From Nostoc sp. B(2019) (GTDB lineage Bacteria; Cyanobacteriota; Cyanobacteriia; Cyanobacteriales; Nostocaceae), in contig NZ_WVID01000012.1 in the NCBI RefSeq assembly GCF_010091925.1, positions 1 through 64,000 on the forward strand: 64,000 nucleotides of DNA, given 5' to 3'. Shown piece after piece: positions 8,493-16,789 of the stretch. Below the pieces are notes generated by a model. The model did no database searches and was not told the DNA's origin. It worked only from the letters and a program-made list of their open reading frames with translations. Made by a program: the position numbers and the translations under genes. The number at the start of each line of letters is the position of its first letter. Position 1 is the first letter of the stretch.

Positions 8493-9371
8493 GTGGGAAA
8501 AAAACGTAATAAAAATGTGTGGAAGAGCGAGATAAATGACATCATTCGTGGTGCTTGTGGAGGCTTTTTATTTGGCATCCCGTTGCTGTATACAATGGAA
8601 GTCTGGTGGATTGGGACACAGGCAAAACCACAATTAATGATGATGGTGATCGCATTGACCTTTTCTGTGGTTTTGTTACTCAACCAAACAGAAGGTTTTC
8701 GTAAACGCAGACATAGCTTGCGACCTTATCAAGCAGTCATAGATACTGTAGAAGCAATGGCGATCGGACTAGCTTGTTCTGCCTTTGTGCTGTTGCTGTT
8801 GCGAGAATTGACATTTGAAACTTCTGTCAGGGGAATCGTAGGTAAAATTATCTTTGAAAGTGTACCCTTCACTCTCGGTGTGGCATTAGCAAACCAATTT
8901 TTGGGAAATATTAGTAGCAGTAATGGAGAAGAACAAACAACCCGTCAGGGAAACAGTTCAACAAAAGATGAGTTACACGCCACCTTCGCCGATGTGGGTG
9001 CAACCCTAATTGGTGCAGCCGTAATTGCATTTAGCATTGCTCCAACAGATGAAGTTCCCATGCTAGCAGCCGCAACTTCGCCACCTTGGCAGTTGGCAAT
9101 GATCGCCACATCTTTGCTGATTTCTTATGGCATTGTATTTCAGGCTGGCTTTTCAGACCAGCAAAAGCGGATGCAGCAACAAGGAATTTTTCAACGGCCA
9201 TCAAGTGAAACCATAATGTCCTACTTAGTGTCATTGATAGCAGCGGCTTTTATGCTGTGGTTCTTTCAAAAGTTGACTTTTAGCGACCCCTGGACAATGT
9301 GGTTAGATCACACCTTGGTGCTGGGATTACCTGCAACTATTGGCGGTGCAGCAGGAAGGTTAGCGATATGA
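8493..9371 (+). CDS. TIGR02587 family (DUF2391) integral membrane protein
   Basis: A 292-residue protein with about seven or eight hydrophobic segments. The opening GACGGFLFGIPLLYTMEVWW and the later RPYQAVIDTVEAMAIG and TFETSVRGIVGKIIFESVPF blocks identify the TIGR02587 family of cyanobacteria and proteobacteria. The biochemical function is not known. GTG 8493 is used because GGAG lies immediately upstream and the family N-terminus begins here. The stop overlaps the start of the next gene by four bases (ATGA at 9368-9371), so the two products are translationally coupled and probably form one complex. Confidence 0.85.
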   Translation: MGKKRNKNVWKSEINDIIRGACGGFLFGIPLLYTMEVWWIGTQAKPQLMMMVIALTFSVVLLLNQTEGFRKRRHSLRPYQAVIDTVEAMAIGLACSAFVLLLLRELTFETSVRGIVGKIIFESVPFTLGVALANQFLGNISSSNGEEQTTRQGNSSTKDELHATFADVGATLIGAAVIAFSIAPTDEVPMLAAATSPPWQLAMIATSLLISYGIVFQAGFSDQQKRMQQQGIFQRPSSETIMSYLVSLIAAAFMLWFFQKLTFSDPWTMWLDHTLVLGLPATIGGAAGRLAI

Positions 9372-9769
9372 CTCAAACAGAACAACACAAACCAGAGCGA
9401 TCGCCTGCTGAGTGGGTAACATTCAGCATCGCCTCATTCATCCTTGCAGTGATTGTTAGCTTAGTAGGCTACACTTGGCTAAACGACAAGAATCAACCAC
9501 CGATCCTTTCTGTCACTAACAAAGAAATTATTCGGGAAATTGATGGGCAATTTTATGTGCCTTTTGAAGTCGTTAACACCGGAGGAGACACAGCTGAATC
9601 AGTTCAGATTATGGCTGAGTTACAGATTAACGGCAAAGTTGTAGAATCAGGAGAGCAGCAGATTGACTTTTTATCTAGTGGTGAAAGAGAGGAAGGTGCA
9701 TTTATATTCAGTCAAAACCCTCGCCAAGGTCAGTTAACTCTACGTGTTGCTAGCTACAAATTGCCCTAG
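9368..9769 (+). CDS. TIGR02588 family single-pass membrane protein
   Basis: A 133-residue protein: a short polar N-terminus, one transmembrane helix (about residues 16-38), then an outside domain of about 90 residues with beta-sandwich-like alternation (FYVPFEVVNTGGDTAESVQI, EGAFIFSQNP). TIGR02588 is the usual partner of TIGR02587. Its extracytoplasmic domain looks like an Ig-like or CARDB-type fold, which is inference. An upstream in-frame ATG at 9299 would overlap the previous gene by 73 bp; the ATGA overlap at 9368 is preferred. Confidence 0.85.
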   Translation: MTQTEQHKPERSPAEWVTFSIASFILAVIVSLVGYTWLNDKNQPPILSVTNKEIIREIDGQFYVPFEVVNTGGDTAESVQIMAELQINGKVVESGEQQIDFLSSGEREEGAFIFSQNPRQGQLTLRVASYKLP

Positions 9770-9797
9770 TTAGAATTTGGAATCGCAGATAGAAATA

Positions 9798-9835
9798 AAT
9801 AATGGGTAATGAAGTATAATTCATTACCCATTATT
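9798..9835. terminator. 16-bp perfect hairpin between convergent genes
   Basis: Arms 9798-9813 (AATAATGGGTAATGAA) and 9820-9835 are exact reverse complements with a 6-base loop. It sits between the plus-strand TIGR02588 gene and the minus-strand ChaB-fusion gene, where a bidirectional transcript end is expected. There is no good T-tract. A close relative of this hairpin occurs at 11517-11552. Confidence 0.6.
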
Positions 9836-9886
9836 AGTTATCAATTAACAACAACGCACAAAAATATATAGCTGACATTCAATAGC

Positions 9887-10654
9887 TTAGACGTTGGCCT
9901 TAGCTTTTGACCAAACACCGTTCTCATCTTCATCAAATTGCTGGTGAACCGCCTCCCAAGCAGCATTTTCAGCCGTAAACTCATCATTTTTCTCATTGAA
10001 GACAGCGTTATAGCGCTCAATGAATGTGCGCTGAGCTTCATCAGAAAGATGAGAACGAACTTCAGGAGACAAATCTTCTGGACTATTGCATGTACCAGCA
10101 CAGGGACGAGCCAAAGTTTTTTCAATTGTGTGAATTTCTTCAGCACCAGCACTTTCCAGTAGCAATTGAAATTCTCCAGCGCGATCGCTCGGAACTTCTG
10201 CCATCAATAAAAATTCGCCAGCTTGTAAGCGGGTTTGGTAGATAGCGGCTTTATCTTCTGGCATACCCAAAGTAGTCAGAACCGATACTAAACCTGCACC
10301 AGCGCTACCTGCGATCGCTCCACTTGCAGCTCCTAAGAGCACTGCACTAATAGGGCCTGCTGCCACTATTGAACCGACAAACGGAATAAATAGTACACCT
10401 ACACCTGTAAGTAAACTGAGGAAGGAGCCAAACAAGGAACCAAATATTGCTCCTGTTCTCAAACCTCCCAGAATCACATCTTTTTTAGTAATAAAGCCAG
10501 AAATTCGAGTTTCAGACTGGAAGTTTCTGCCCATCACTGAAATATGATCTCTCGGCACACCTCTGTCTAATAAACGCCGAATCACATCATCAATTTGTTT
10601 TTGTTCTTTAAATGCAGCAGAGATTGTACGTTCCGCTTTATACGTTTCTGGCAC
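9887..10654 (-). CDS. Glycine-zipper stress protein fused to a ChaB domain
   Basis: A 255-residue protein in three parts. Residues 1-65 form a small alpha/beta domain ([20 protein letters not shown], then DHISVMGRN) like general-stress-protein heads. Residues 66-125 are strongly hydrophobic and glycine-rich ([33 protein letters not shown]), a membrane-inserting glycine zipper. The C-terminal 50 residues ([14 protein letters not shown] through [18 protein letters not shown]) match ChaB, annotated as a cation-transport regulator. A further segment, about 135-180, resembles the usual end of the glycine-zipper family. It is next to dps, in a stress-gene neighbourhood. The combination is seen; the role is not known. 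Confidence 0.75.
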   Translation of the reverse strand: MPETYKAERTISAAFKEQKQIDDVIRRLLDRGVPRDHISVMGRNFQSETRISGFITKKDVILGGLRTGAIFGSLFGSFLSLLTGVGVLFIPFVGSIVAAGPISAVLLGAASGAIAGSAGAGLVSVLTTLGMPEDKAAIYQTRLQAGEFLLMAEVPSDRAGEFQLLLESAGAEEIHTIEKTLARPCAGTCNSPEDLSPEVRSHLSDEAQRTFIERYNAVFNEKNDEFTAENAAWEAVHQQFDEDENGVWSKAKANV

Positions 10655-10738
10655 TTGAATACTCCTTGTATTATGTTATTTTTACTGTGAAAAAACTAAA
10701 CAGACAGATGCAAAGAGATTAATTTCTCAACACTATTT

Positions 10739-10765
10739 TTGAGGGAGGAATCACTCCTCCCTCAA
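10739..10765. terminator. 11-bp perfect hairpin downstream of dps
   Basis: Arms TTGAGGGAGGA (10739-10749) and TCCTCCCTCAA (10755-10765) around a 5-base loop, 58 bp after the dps stop on the minus strand. On that strand it is followed by A residues rather than U, so it is not a textbook intrinsic terminator; it may protect the mRNA end. Confidence 0.45.
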
Positions 10766-10822
10766 CAGGCTACACAGCACCCTCTACTTAGACCTTATAT
10801 TTTTGCCTGTGTCTGCTAATAG

Positions 10823-11362
10823 CTACACACCCACAGGGGTTTTAGTTTCTGTTGCAGGCTGTGTACCGTCTGCTTCGAGTGCCTGCCCTTCAATAAATGA
10901 ACGCAGCATCCAGGCCATCTCTTCATGTTGTTCCATCAGTCCAGTCAGAAAGTCAGCGGTTCCCTGATCGTGGAACTGATCACCAGACTGATCCACATGA
11001 TCCCTTAAGTTACGAATAACCTGCTCGTGATCTTCTACTAGGTTAGCTACCATCCCTGTTGCTGTGGGAACATTACCAGCATGTTCCTTGAGGCTAGCAA
11101 TCTTGAGAAATCCCTCCATTGAGCCAACTGGATAACCACCCAAAGCCCGAATCCGCTCTGCCAGAGCATCAATATTGAGAGTCAGCTTTTCGTAGTGTTC
11201 TTCCCAAAGCTGGTGCAAAGAGCGGAACTGAGGCCCAACGACGTCCCAATGGTACTTTTTGGTTTTCACTAACAGTAGATAGGCATCTGCCAAATCTTGA
11301 TTCAACAGATTAATTACACCTTGACGCTGTTCTTCTGTTAAACCAATGTTTATCGCACGCAT
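10823..11362 (-). CDS. dps: Dps family ferritin-like DNA protection protein
   Basis: A 179-residue protein, the usual Dps length. Dps forms a 12-mer that oxidises Fe(II) with peroxide and stores iron, protecting DNA under starvation or oxidative stress. The ferroxidase signature is intact: KYHWDVVGPQF, SLHQLWEEHY and NIDALAERI supply the His, His, Asp and Glu ligands shared between subunits. The C-terminal tail (about 25 residues with TQPATETKTP) is flexible. The start at 11362 gives the expected N-terminus. The gene reads in the same direction as the ChaB-fusion gene downstream and is 220 bp from the next upstream gene. Confidence 0.93.
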   Translation of the reverse strand: MRAINIGLTEEQRQGVINLLNQDLADAYLLLVKTKKYHWDVVGPQFRSLHQLWEEHYEKLTLNIDALAERIRALGGYPVGSMEGFLKIASLKEHAGNVPTATGMVANLVEDHEQVIRNLRDHVDQSGDQFHDQGTADFLTGLMEQHEEMAWMLRSFIEGQALEADGTQPATETKTPVGV

Positions 11363-11516
11363 TATTTTCCATCCCTAAGCGAACTTATTTACTAAGTTCT
11401 CAAATTCGAGACATAATACACATCAACCCAAGGAAAGATTGTTAATTTAAATTAACTCACTAATTTATAATTATGCCTATACCTTAAGAAGGTGCAAGCT
11501 GAAATATTACTAATTA

Positions 11517-11552
11517 ATAATGGGTAACTGCTTTTATGCAATTACCCATTAT
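11517..11552. terminator. 15-bp hairpin, relative of the one at 9798
   Basis: Arms 11517-11531 and 11538-11552 pair with one mismatch around a 6-base loop. The outer arm ATAATGGGTAA is the same as in the hairpin at 9798-9835, so both are probably members of one dispersed palindromic repeat family. It lies 31 bp after the stop of the minus-strand gene 11583-11939. Confidence 0.55.
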
Positions 11553-11582
11553 CACGGACATATTGTCAACGTATTAGTTTTG

Positions 11583-11939
11583 TTACTTACCTGTAACTTT
11601 TTCCAAAAAGCTCTTTACATTTTCTTCTACTGAGGTTGAACTCTGTGAATTACTGGGACGCTTCATTTTTTCAATATCAGCAGCTCCTTGAACTTCATTG
11701 AGTCCTTCGTTTGACTTCTTTTGAACTTCTTTCAGTCCTGGTGGTGGTGATTTTGCTACTTCGTCAGTTTCGCGCTGAGTTTCAAGTAGTTGTGTAGTAG
11801 CTTCAGTGGGGTCACTTTGATAGCTATCGATCGCAAAAGCAGGAAAAGCACTAGATAAAAATAGTAAGGCGCAGGTAAAAGCCACAACTAGAAAGCGTAC
11901 TGGATGTAAGATAGATAAAACAGAAGCAATAATCTTCAT
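11583..11939 (-). CDS. Small exported protein, low-temperature-induced-like
   Basis: A 118-residue protein with a clear signal peptide (hydrophobic residues about 14-33, then AFPAFA before IDSYQSD). The mature part is short, polar and low in complexity: it is rich in Gln, Glu, Lys and Ser, with QETQRETDE-like helical segments and a C-terminal helix VEENVKSFLEKVTGK. It resembles small cyanobacterial proteins annotated as low-temperature-induced, but no function is established. Its position next to dps supports a stress role (inference). Confidence 0.7.
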   Translation of the reverse strand: MKIIASVLSILHPVRFLVVAFTCALLFLSSAFPAFAIDSYQSDPTEATTQLLETQRETDEVAKSPPPGLKEVQKKSNEGLNEVQGAADIEKMKRPSNSQSSTSVEENVKSFLEKVTGK

Positions 11940-12435
11940 TTGGAATCCTCAATAACAGCTTTAACAACGCAGAACTTTTACTTGGAGAGGGAAACTCACG
12001 CCTCCACTTAGTCGATTTGACCAGTCGAATTCACAGATGTGCTTCCATCTTAAAGTTCTTGTTCATCGAACTTTACGAAAGAAATTGTCTTTGTATTCCG
12101 CATCTATTCATTAATGGGTATTGAGTAAATACTCTACCCACTTTTTTATGAATACATTGCGTTGACCAGATTCTTCATTTATGGTTCGCCTATATATTTC
12201 TACTTTGAAGGCGTTAATGCTTGAATCGGTCTGTAGAATGAAGTTGCTGCTATTTATATTTACAACAAAATCATTCCCTAGGTAGATCAACTTAACATAA
12301 TTTTAGCAAGCTAAGGTCCCCAGGATTTATATCTAGATTCTATAGCTGGCTGATTTATTGCAATAAATTAATTGGTAGGCAAAGTAATTTAGCACCGGCT
12401 ACAATACCTGGGGCCAGTACATCCAGATAAAATTA
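11940..12435. other. Divergent intergenic region
   Basis: About 500 bp separating the small exported protein (minus) from the large repeat protein (plus). It must contain both promoters. I see no gene, and no strong -10/-35 pair that I would commit to. Confidence 0.4.
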
Positions 12436-15072
12436 ATGACATCTACTACAGTATATACTTATGACCCTAATGGAAACGTCATATCCGAGAGGATTGACAA
12501 TAACAGTGATGGGATAACGGACTCGGTCATCACCTACAGATATAACCTGATATCCCAAAGCTATAACTCTGGTAACGACGGTAAAGTTAAACCTGTCGAA
12601 ACTTATACTTATGATGCCAACGGCAACGTGACGACTGACAAAAGCTATGCATACGATGATGACGGTAGTCTTTTCTATGTCAACACTGGTACTTATGATG
12701 CCAATGGCAACGTAAGTAACAGAACTCATGAATACTATGATAGCGACGGCACAATTGAATATGTCGAAACTTATATTTACGATGTCAACGGCAGAGAAAC
12801 ATCCTATAGGTTGTACTTAGGAGGTGCTGACTATGCTAAAGATGGTCGTACTCAAACCTACGATGCCAACGGCAACTTGATATTTGAGGAATTTTTTAAT
12901 CAGTATACCTATAGTGCTACCTATTATGTCTACGATGCTAACGGCAGATTAACTTCTATAAAGAGCGATCGCAAAGAACCAGAGGATATAACTATTTCTA
13001 CCTTTGCTTACGATGTCAACGGCAACCGCACATCTGAAAGCATTGATATCTATGGCGATAGCACAGTTGACAAGGTTATTACTTATGCCTACGATGCCAA
13101 TGGCAACAAGGTATCCGAAAGCTCTGTCTTTAGCGATCGCACAATTGAATATATCTACACCGCTACCTACGATGCCAACAGCAACAAGACATCGGAGAGT
13201 TATGACAACAATGGCGACGGCATTGCGGAGAGTGTCTACACTTATACCTACGATACCAAGGGTAACAAGATAACCGAGAGCCGTGACGATAATGGCGATG
13301 GCATTGCTGACAGTAACAACATCGCTACCTACGATGCCAACAGCAACAAGACATCGGAGAGTTATGACAACAATGGCGACGGCATTGCGGACAGTGTCTA
13401 CACTTATACTTACGATACCAACGGTAACAAGACATCTCAAAGCTATGACAACAATGGCGACGGCATTCCTAACAGTGTAAATACTTATGCCTACGATGCC
13501 AATAACAACAAGACATTCGAGAGCCGTGACAACAATGGCGACAGCATCCTTGAGTACGTTTACACTGCTACCTATGATGCCAACAGCAAAAAGACATCCG
13601 AAAACTATGACAACAATGGCGACGGCATCTTTGAATATGCCTACACCGCTACCTACGATGCCAACGACAGATTAACATTCGAGAGCCGTGACGAAAATGG
13701 TGACGGCATCTTTGAGTATGTTTACACTGCTACCTACAATGCTAGCGGCAACAAAACATCTCAAAGGTATGACAACAATAGCGACGGCATCCTTGAATAC
13801 GTCTATACTACTATCTATGATGCCAACGGCAACAAAATATCTGAGAGCCGTGATGATCATGGGGACGGCATTGCTGACAGTATCTACGTCGCTACTTACG
13901 ATGCTAACAGCAACAAAATATCTGAGAGCCGTGATGATCATGACGACGGCATCCTTGAATCTATCTACACTGCTACTTACAATGCCAACGGCAACAAGAC
14001 ATCGGAAAGTTATGACAACGATGGCGACGGCATTTTTGAATTTGTTTACAACTATACTTACAATCGCACATCTGCAAGTTATGACAATAATAACGATGGC
14101 ATAACTGATGCGGTTATTATTTACAATTACAATGCCAATGGCAAGCTGACATCTGAGCAAAGCGACAACAATAATGATGGTATCACTGACGCCATTACCA
14201 CTTACAGCTATGATGCCAATGGCAAGCTAATAGCTAAGAACTTTGACGCTAGTAACGATGGCATCACAGACGCCGTTACCACTTACAGCTATGATGCCAA
14301 TGGCAAGCTGACATCTGAGCAGATTGATAACAATAATGATGGCGTCACTGATGCGTTTGTCAGCTACATTTTTAATGGCAACGGTCAACTTATATCCAAG
14401 ACCTTTAACGATCAACTAGTACAGGGTTTGATCCTCAACGGTGGCAGTGGTAAAGATGAATTGATCGGTGATGCTGGTAACGATCAAATCTTTGGTGGCG
14501 ACGGTAACGATGAACTGTTGGGATTAGCTGGCGATGACTTTCTCTACGGTGGTAAAGGTAATGATGATCTCGTAGGATTTGATGGCAATGACCAACTTTT
14601 TGGTGACAACGGTAACGACAAACTATCGGGATTTCCTGGCAATGACCAACTTATAGGTGGCAAGGGTGATGATACCCTCATTGGTGGTGCTGGTGCTGAT
14701 ATCCTGACTGGTGGTAGTGGTCGTGATCAGTTTATATTTGAGTACTTAAGCGATTCGTTACTATCCAACTTTGATGTAATCACTGACCTAAAGATTGCTG
14801 TAGATGTCATTGATGCACCCAATGCAGTGAATGCTGCCAGTCTTGCTCGGCTTGGTAATATTAGTACCCTGGTAGAGTCTGACATCCAAGGCTTATTGAA
14901 CACAACCACTTTTGTTGCCAATCAGGCAGCAACATTTAACCTGGGTACGGGTGCTAATCAACGGACGTTCTTGGCTATTAATGATGCGACTGATAAATTC
15001 TCTGCCACAAGTGACGCCATCATTGAAATTACTGGTTTTAGTGGTAATTTAGCTGCGCTGTCAATTGTTTAA
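12436..15072 (+). CDS. Large calcium-binding repeat protein with RTX and bluetail-like C-terminus
   Basis: An 878-residue acidic protein with no signal peptide, as expected for type I secretion. Residues about 1-655 are YD/RHS-like repeats whose regular core is a 27-residue unit: [11 protein letters not shown] followed by a DNNGDGIxxSV loop, which looks like the Asp-rich calcium loop of EF-hand or dockerin/thrombospondin-3 repeats. Residues about 668-770 contain RTX nonapeptides ([30 protein letters not shown] and others) that bind calcium and carry type I secretion signals. The last 110 residues (from [10 protein letters not shown] to the hydrophobic end [14 protein letters not shown]) match the C-terminal domain seen on cyanobacterial bluetail-type surface proteins. 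It is probably a secreted or surface-layer protein. No type I secretion genes lie nearby. Confidence 0.85.
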   Translation: MTSTTVYTYDPNGNVISERIDNNSDGITDSVITYRYNLISQSYNSGNDGKVKPVETYTYDANGNVTTDKSYAYDDDGSLFYVNTGTYDANGNVSNRTHEYYDSDGTIEYVETYIYDVNGRETSYRLYLGGADYAKDGRTQTYDANGNLIFEEFFNQYTYSATYYVYDANGRLTSIKSDRKEPEDITISTFAYDVNGNRTSESIDIYGDSTVDKVITYAYDANGNKVSESSVFSDRTIEYIYTATYDANSNKTSESYDNNGDGIAESVYTYTYDTKGNKITESRDDNGDGIADSNNIATYDANSNKTSESYDNNGDGIADSVYTYTYDTNGNKTSQSYDNNGDGIPNSVNTYAYDANNNKTFESRDNNGDSILEYVYTATYDANSKKTSENYDNNGDGIFEYAYTATYDANDRLTFESRDENGDGIFEYVYTATYNASGNKTSQRYDNNSDGILEYVYTTIYDANGNKISESRDDHGDGIADSIYVATYDANSNKISESRDDHDDGILESIYTATYNANGNKTSESYDNDGDGIFEFVYNYTYNRTSASYDNNNDGITDAVIIYNYNANGKLTSEQSDNNNDGITDAITTYSYDANGKLIAKNFDASNDGITDAVTTYSYDANGKLTSEQIDNNNDGVTDAFVSYIFNGNGQLISKTFNDQLVQGLILNGGSGKDELIGDAGNDQIFGGDGNDELLGLAGDDFLYGGKGNDDLVGFDGNDQLFGDNGNDKLSGFPGNDQLIGGKGDDTLIGGAGADILTGGSGRDQFIFEYLSDSLLSNFDVITDLKIAVDVIDAPNAVNAASLARLGNISTLVESDIQGLLNTTTFVANQAATFNLGTGANQRTFLAINDATDKFSATSDAIIEITGFSGNLAALSIV
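12460..14400 (+). repeat. Tandem 81-bp coding repeats
   Basis: The 27-residue protein unit corresponds to 81-bp DNA repeats. They are most regular from about 13190 to 14040, where the DNA itself is nearly identical between copies (for example the block at 13321-13400 repeats that at 13159-13240). Units before 13000 are more diverged. The unit at about 14020-14075 lacks roughly four residues, a likely unequal-crossover scar. Confidence 0.8.
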
Positions 15073-15095
15073 TCTGAGTTGTCATGGTCTGAGTT

Positions 15096-15150
15096 GGCGG
15101 TGATTCTTCCCATCTTTAGAAGAAAAAGGGCTTCTTCACCGCCGATTTTC
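15096..15150 (+). terminator. Terminator of the repeat-protein gene
   Basis: Arms GGCGGTGA (15096-15103) and TCACCGCC (15136-15143), with a partly paired interior, followed by GATTTTC. It lies 24 bp after the stop of the large repeat protein. Confidence 0.55.
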
Positions 15151-15182
15151 AGTGAGCAATTATACTCATCCGACTATTTCGT

Positions 15183-15575
15183 TTACTCGCTCATGACAGA
15201 AGCGCTGCTTTTTTGAGCTTCCTGCCAAAGTTTGTGCAAAAAGAACTCAGCGCGATCGCTGATAGTAGTGACAAACACACCCACAGCATCCTCAGAACCA
15301 TCTGATAACCAAGAACCCCGCAGAGTGACCTCCATACACTCAGTATCGCAGGCACACAGAGTAATTATTTCTCTGTCATCACGCTTCACCTCATCCTTTA
15401 GTACTTCTACTCCTGGCAAATCAATAGGAAGCAAAAAGGAAGCGGTACTAGGTTCAACGCATAGACATTGACCGACTCGCATTGCCAAAATCACTCGCTG
15501 CGCTACCCATTCTTCTAGTGACAGAGTAAGACACTCTAAATAAAAACTCCTATCGGTGTAAGTTAATTTCAGCAT
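15183..15575 (-). CDS. Hypothetical cyanobacterial protein
   Basis: A 130-residue protein I do not recognise. It opens with MLKLTYTDRSFYLECL and reads as alternating beta and helix segments (VEVTLRGSWL-like strands, ending in a polar helix DRAEFFLHKLWQEAQ). Two Cys pairs are visible, in GQCLCVE and CACDTEC, which could bind metal. It follows the next gene upstream (15592-15903) by 16 bp on the same strand, so the two are probably co-transcribed. No signal peptide or membrane segment is seen. Confidence 0.6.
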   Translation of the reverse strand: MLKLTYTDRSFYLECLTLSLEEWVAQRVILAMRVGQCLCVEPSTASFLLPIDLPGVEVLKDEVKRDDREIITLCACDTECMEVTLRGSWLSDGSEDAVGVFVTTISDRAEFFLHKLWQEAQKSSASVMSE

Positions 15576-15591
15576 TCCTTATGCTCTCCTG

Positions 15592-15903
15592 TTATTCCAG
15601 GTCTGCTTGCACATTTATCCAGAACTGTGTAGCGCGATCGCGCCAAGCTTCGCTAACGGTAAAATATTGGCAACTGCGATTGTTTTGCCGCCAAACTTTC
15701 CACATTCGCTCATTAGTAGCGATCGTTAAGCGAATGTGTTTCGGCGCTTCAATAACCAAGCTGGGAGAGTGAAGCCATCCGCCTTGGATCACAAAACTTA
15801 GTGCTTGGGATTTGTTTGTGACTAACAGCACCATCGCCCGCTTAATATTGACTTGGCATAGTGGCAAGTAATTTTGAGAAACCACCACAGATTGCTCTAA
15901 CAT
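15592..15903 (-). CDS. Small protein resembling the N-terminal part of cyanobacterial HNH endonucleases
   Basis: Counting from the internal ATG at 15903 the product has about 103 residues and begins MLEQSVVVSQNYLPLCQVNIK, followed by RAMVLLVTNKSQAL. This is the pattern found before the HNH motif of many cyanobacterial HNH proteins, where a strand-turn-helix block of type VLVLNxxYxPL precedes the nuclease centre. No HNH motif follows, so a nuclease activity is not supported. An upstream in-frame ATG at 15993 exists, but the 30 extra codons lie in a dispersed repeat (next entry), so 15903 is taken as the ancestral start. Confidence 0.55.
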   Translation of the reverse strand: MLEQSVVVSQNYLPLCQVNIKRAMVLLVTNKSQALSFVIQGGWLHSPSLVIEAPKHIRLTIATNERMWKVWRQNNRSCQYFTVSEAWRDRATQFWINVQADLE

Positions 15904-15985
15904 TTGCGTTGCGATCGCCGTTAGGTAGATGCTTTGCAACACCGCACAGCGTCTCGTTCGCCTTGGCGCATCTCGTAGAGAAGAT
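15904..15985 (-). repeat. Dispersed repeat overlapping a gene start
   Basis: The stretch contains a HIP1 octamer and a GC-rich segment with CGCACAGCGTCTCG and GGCGCATCTCGTAGAG, the style of short interspersed repeats in Nostoc-type genomes. In the frame of the downstream gene it codes for an Arg-rich peptide (DAPRRTRRCAV), so insertion has extended that frame. Confidence 0.45.
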
Positions 15986-16013
15986 ATCGTCACAGCTTCA
16001 CTCCTTATAAAAA

Positions 16014-16047
16014 AACCCCCGCTTCTTGTTTAGGTGAAGCGGGGGTT
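16014..16047 (-). terminator. Intrinsic terminator for the minus-strand gene at 16075
   Basis: Perfect 12-bp GC-rich arms (16014-16025 and 16036-16047) with a 10-base loop. On the minus strand the hairpin is followed by TTTTT, a textbook terminator. It starts 27 bp after the stop at 16075 and supports that short gene being real. Confidence 0.8.
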
Positions 16048-16074
16048 AGAAATTGACCGGAAAATTTTCTGGTC

Positions 16075-16323
16075 TTATATCGGTACAGTATTTCTATGCC
16101 TGTACCTCCCACTTCCTTCATCTAGTTGTAGTTTTGCATTCAGCACACCAATGCTGAGATATCTAAAATCATTATTACCCTCTGTGATTTGCCCATGATT
16201 TCGGCTACCATCGCCCATAAATAAATACTCCACTTCCACAACGGCTGATTCCCAACCGGCTCGGCAGTTGGTAGCACGCAAGGTAGTAGAGATGGGGTAA
16301 ATGGATTTCACAGAAAATTTCAC
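16075..16323 (-). CDS. Hypothetical 82-residue protein
   Basis: A GTG-started frame with AAAGGA about 12 bases upstream on the minus strand and a strong terminator just downstream. The product is basic at the N-terminus (VKFSVKSIYPI) and ends GRYRHRNTVPI. No domain is recognised, and there is no signal peptide or membrane helix. It is divergent from the RHH-like gene at 16395, sharing a 71-bp promoter gap. Confidence 0.5.
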   Translation of the reverse strand: MKFSVKSIYPISTTLRATNCRAGWESAVVEVEYLFMGDGSRNHGQITEGNNDFRYLSIGVLNAKLQLDEGSGRYRHRNTVPI

Positions 16324-16394
16324 CTATTGAACATTCCTTTAAACATACTACACTTGTATTACTATCCTGTCTATACCTTTAAGGAGAAAAAGTC

Positions 16395-16730
16395 ATGCAT
16401 ACGATCGCGCGCACCCCAACCACTGACATGGAAGTTACCAGCATTCGCCTAGAGCGAGAACTCAAAGATAAACTCAAAGAAATAGCAGGCAATCAGGGAT
16501 ATCAAGCTCTGATCCGAGATATCCTCTGGAATTATGTACAGCAAAAATCAGGTGAGTGGAAGCCTCGATTTTCGCGAGCCGACATTCGAGCTAGCATAGC
16601 TGCCACAGCTCAGCAAGAAGAACGCTGCGTACTTACAGGTCAATTAATTCAACCCCAACAACCGATGTTGTTAGGACTGACGAGGAATGGCGACATGGTT
16701 CCTCTCAGTGTCGAGAGTTTGGCTGGATAG
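16395..16730 (+). CDS. Ribbon-helix-helix-like small protein
   Basis: A 111-residue protein with a strong ribosome-binding site (AAGGAG) 10 bases before ATG. Residues about 13-50 (MEVTSIRLERELKDKLKEIA, then a second helix with YQALIRDILWNYVQQ) have the strand-helix-helix pattern of CopG/Arc-type DNA-binding proteins. The remainder has a Cys-containing segment (ERCVLTGQLIQPQQPMLLGL) that looks like a small beta domain. It may regulate its neighbours, which is inference. A strong terminator follows. Confidence 0.7.
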   Translation: MHTIARTPTTDMEVTSIRLERELKDKLKEIAGNQGYQALIRDILWNYVQQKSGEWKPRFSRADIRASIAATAQQEERCVLTGQLIQPQQPMLLGLTRNGDMVPLSVESLAG

Positions 16731-16745
16731 TCTTATCTTCAGGAG

Positions 16746-16785
16746 AATGCAGTCCAGTTACTATTGAGGGTAACTGGACTGCATT
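16746..16785 (+). terminator. Intrinsic terminator of the RHH-like gene
   Basis: Perfect 15-bp arms (AATGCAGTCCAGTTA and its complement at 16771-16785), 10-base loop, followed by a T-rich tail (ATTTTGTTTGT). Confidence 0.85.
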
Positions 16786-16789
16786 CAGA

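Noticed and set aside
9299-9367. Earlier ATG for the TIGR02588 gene
   Set aside because: The extension overlaps the upstream gene by 73 bp and is not like the family N-terminus; the ATGA overlap is better.
12433-14415. Several overlapping frames on both strands inside the repeat protein gene
   Set aside because: They are repeat-driven shadows of the 81-bp unit; only the 878-codon frame has RTX and surface-domain similarity.
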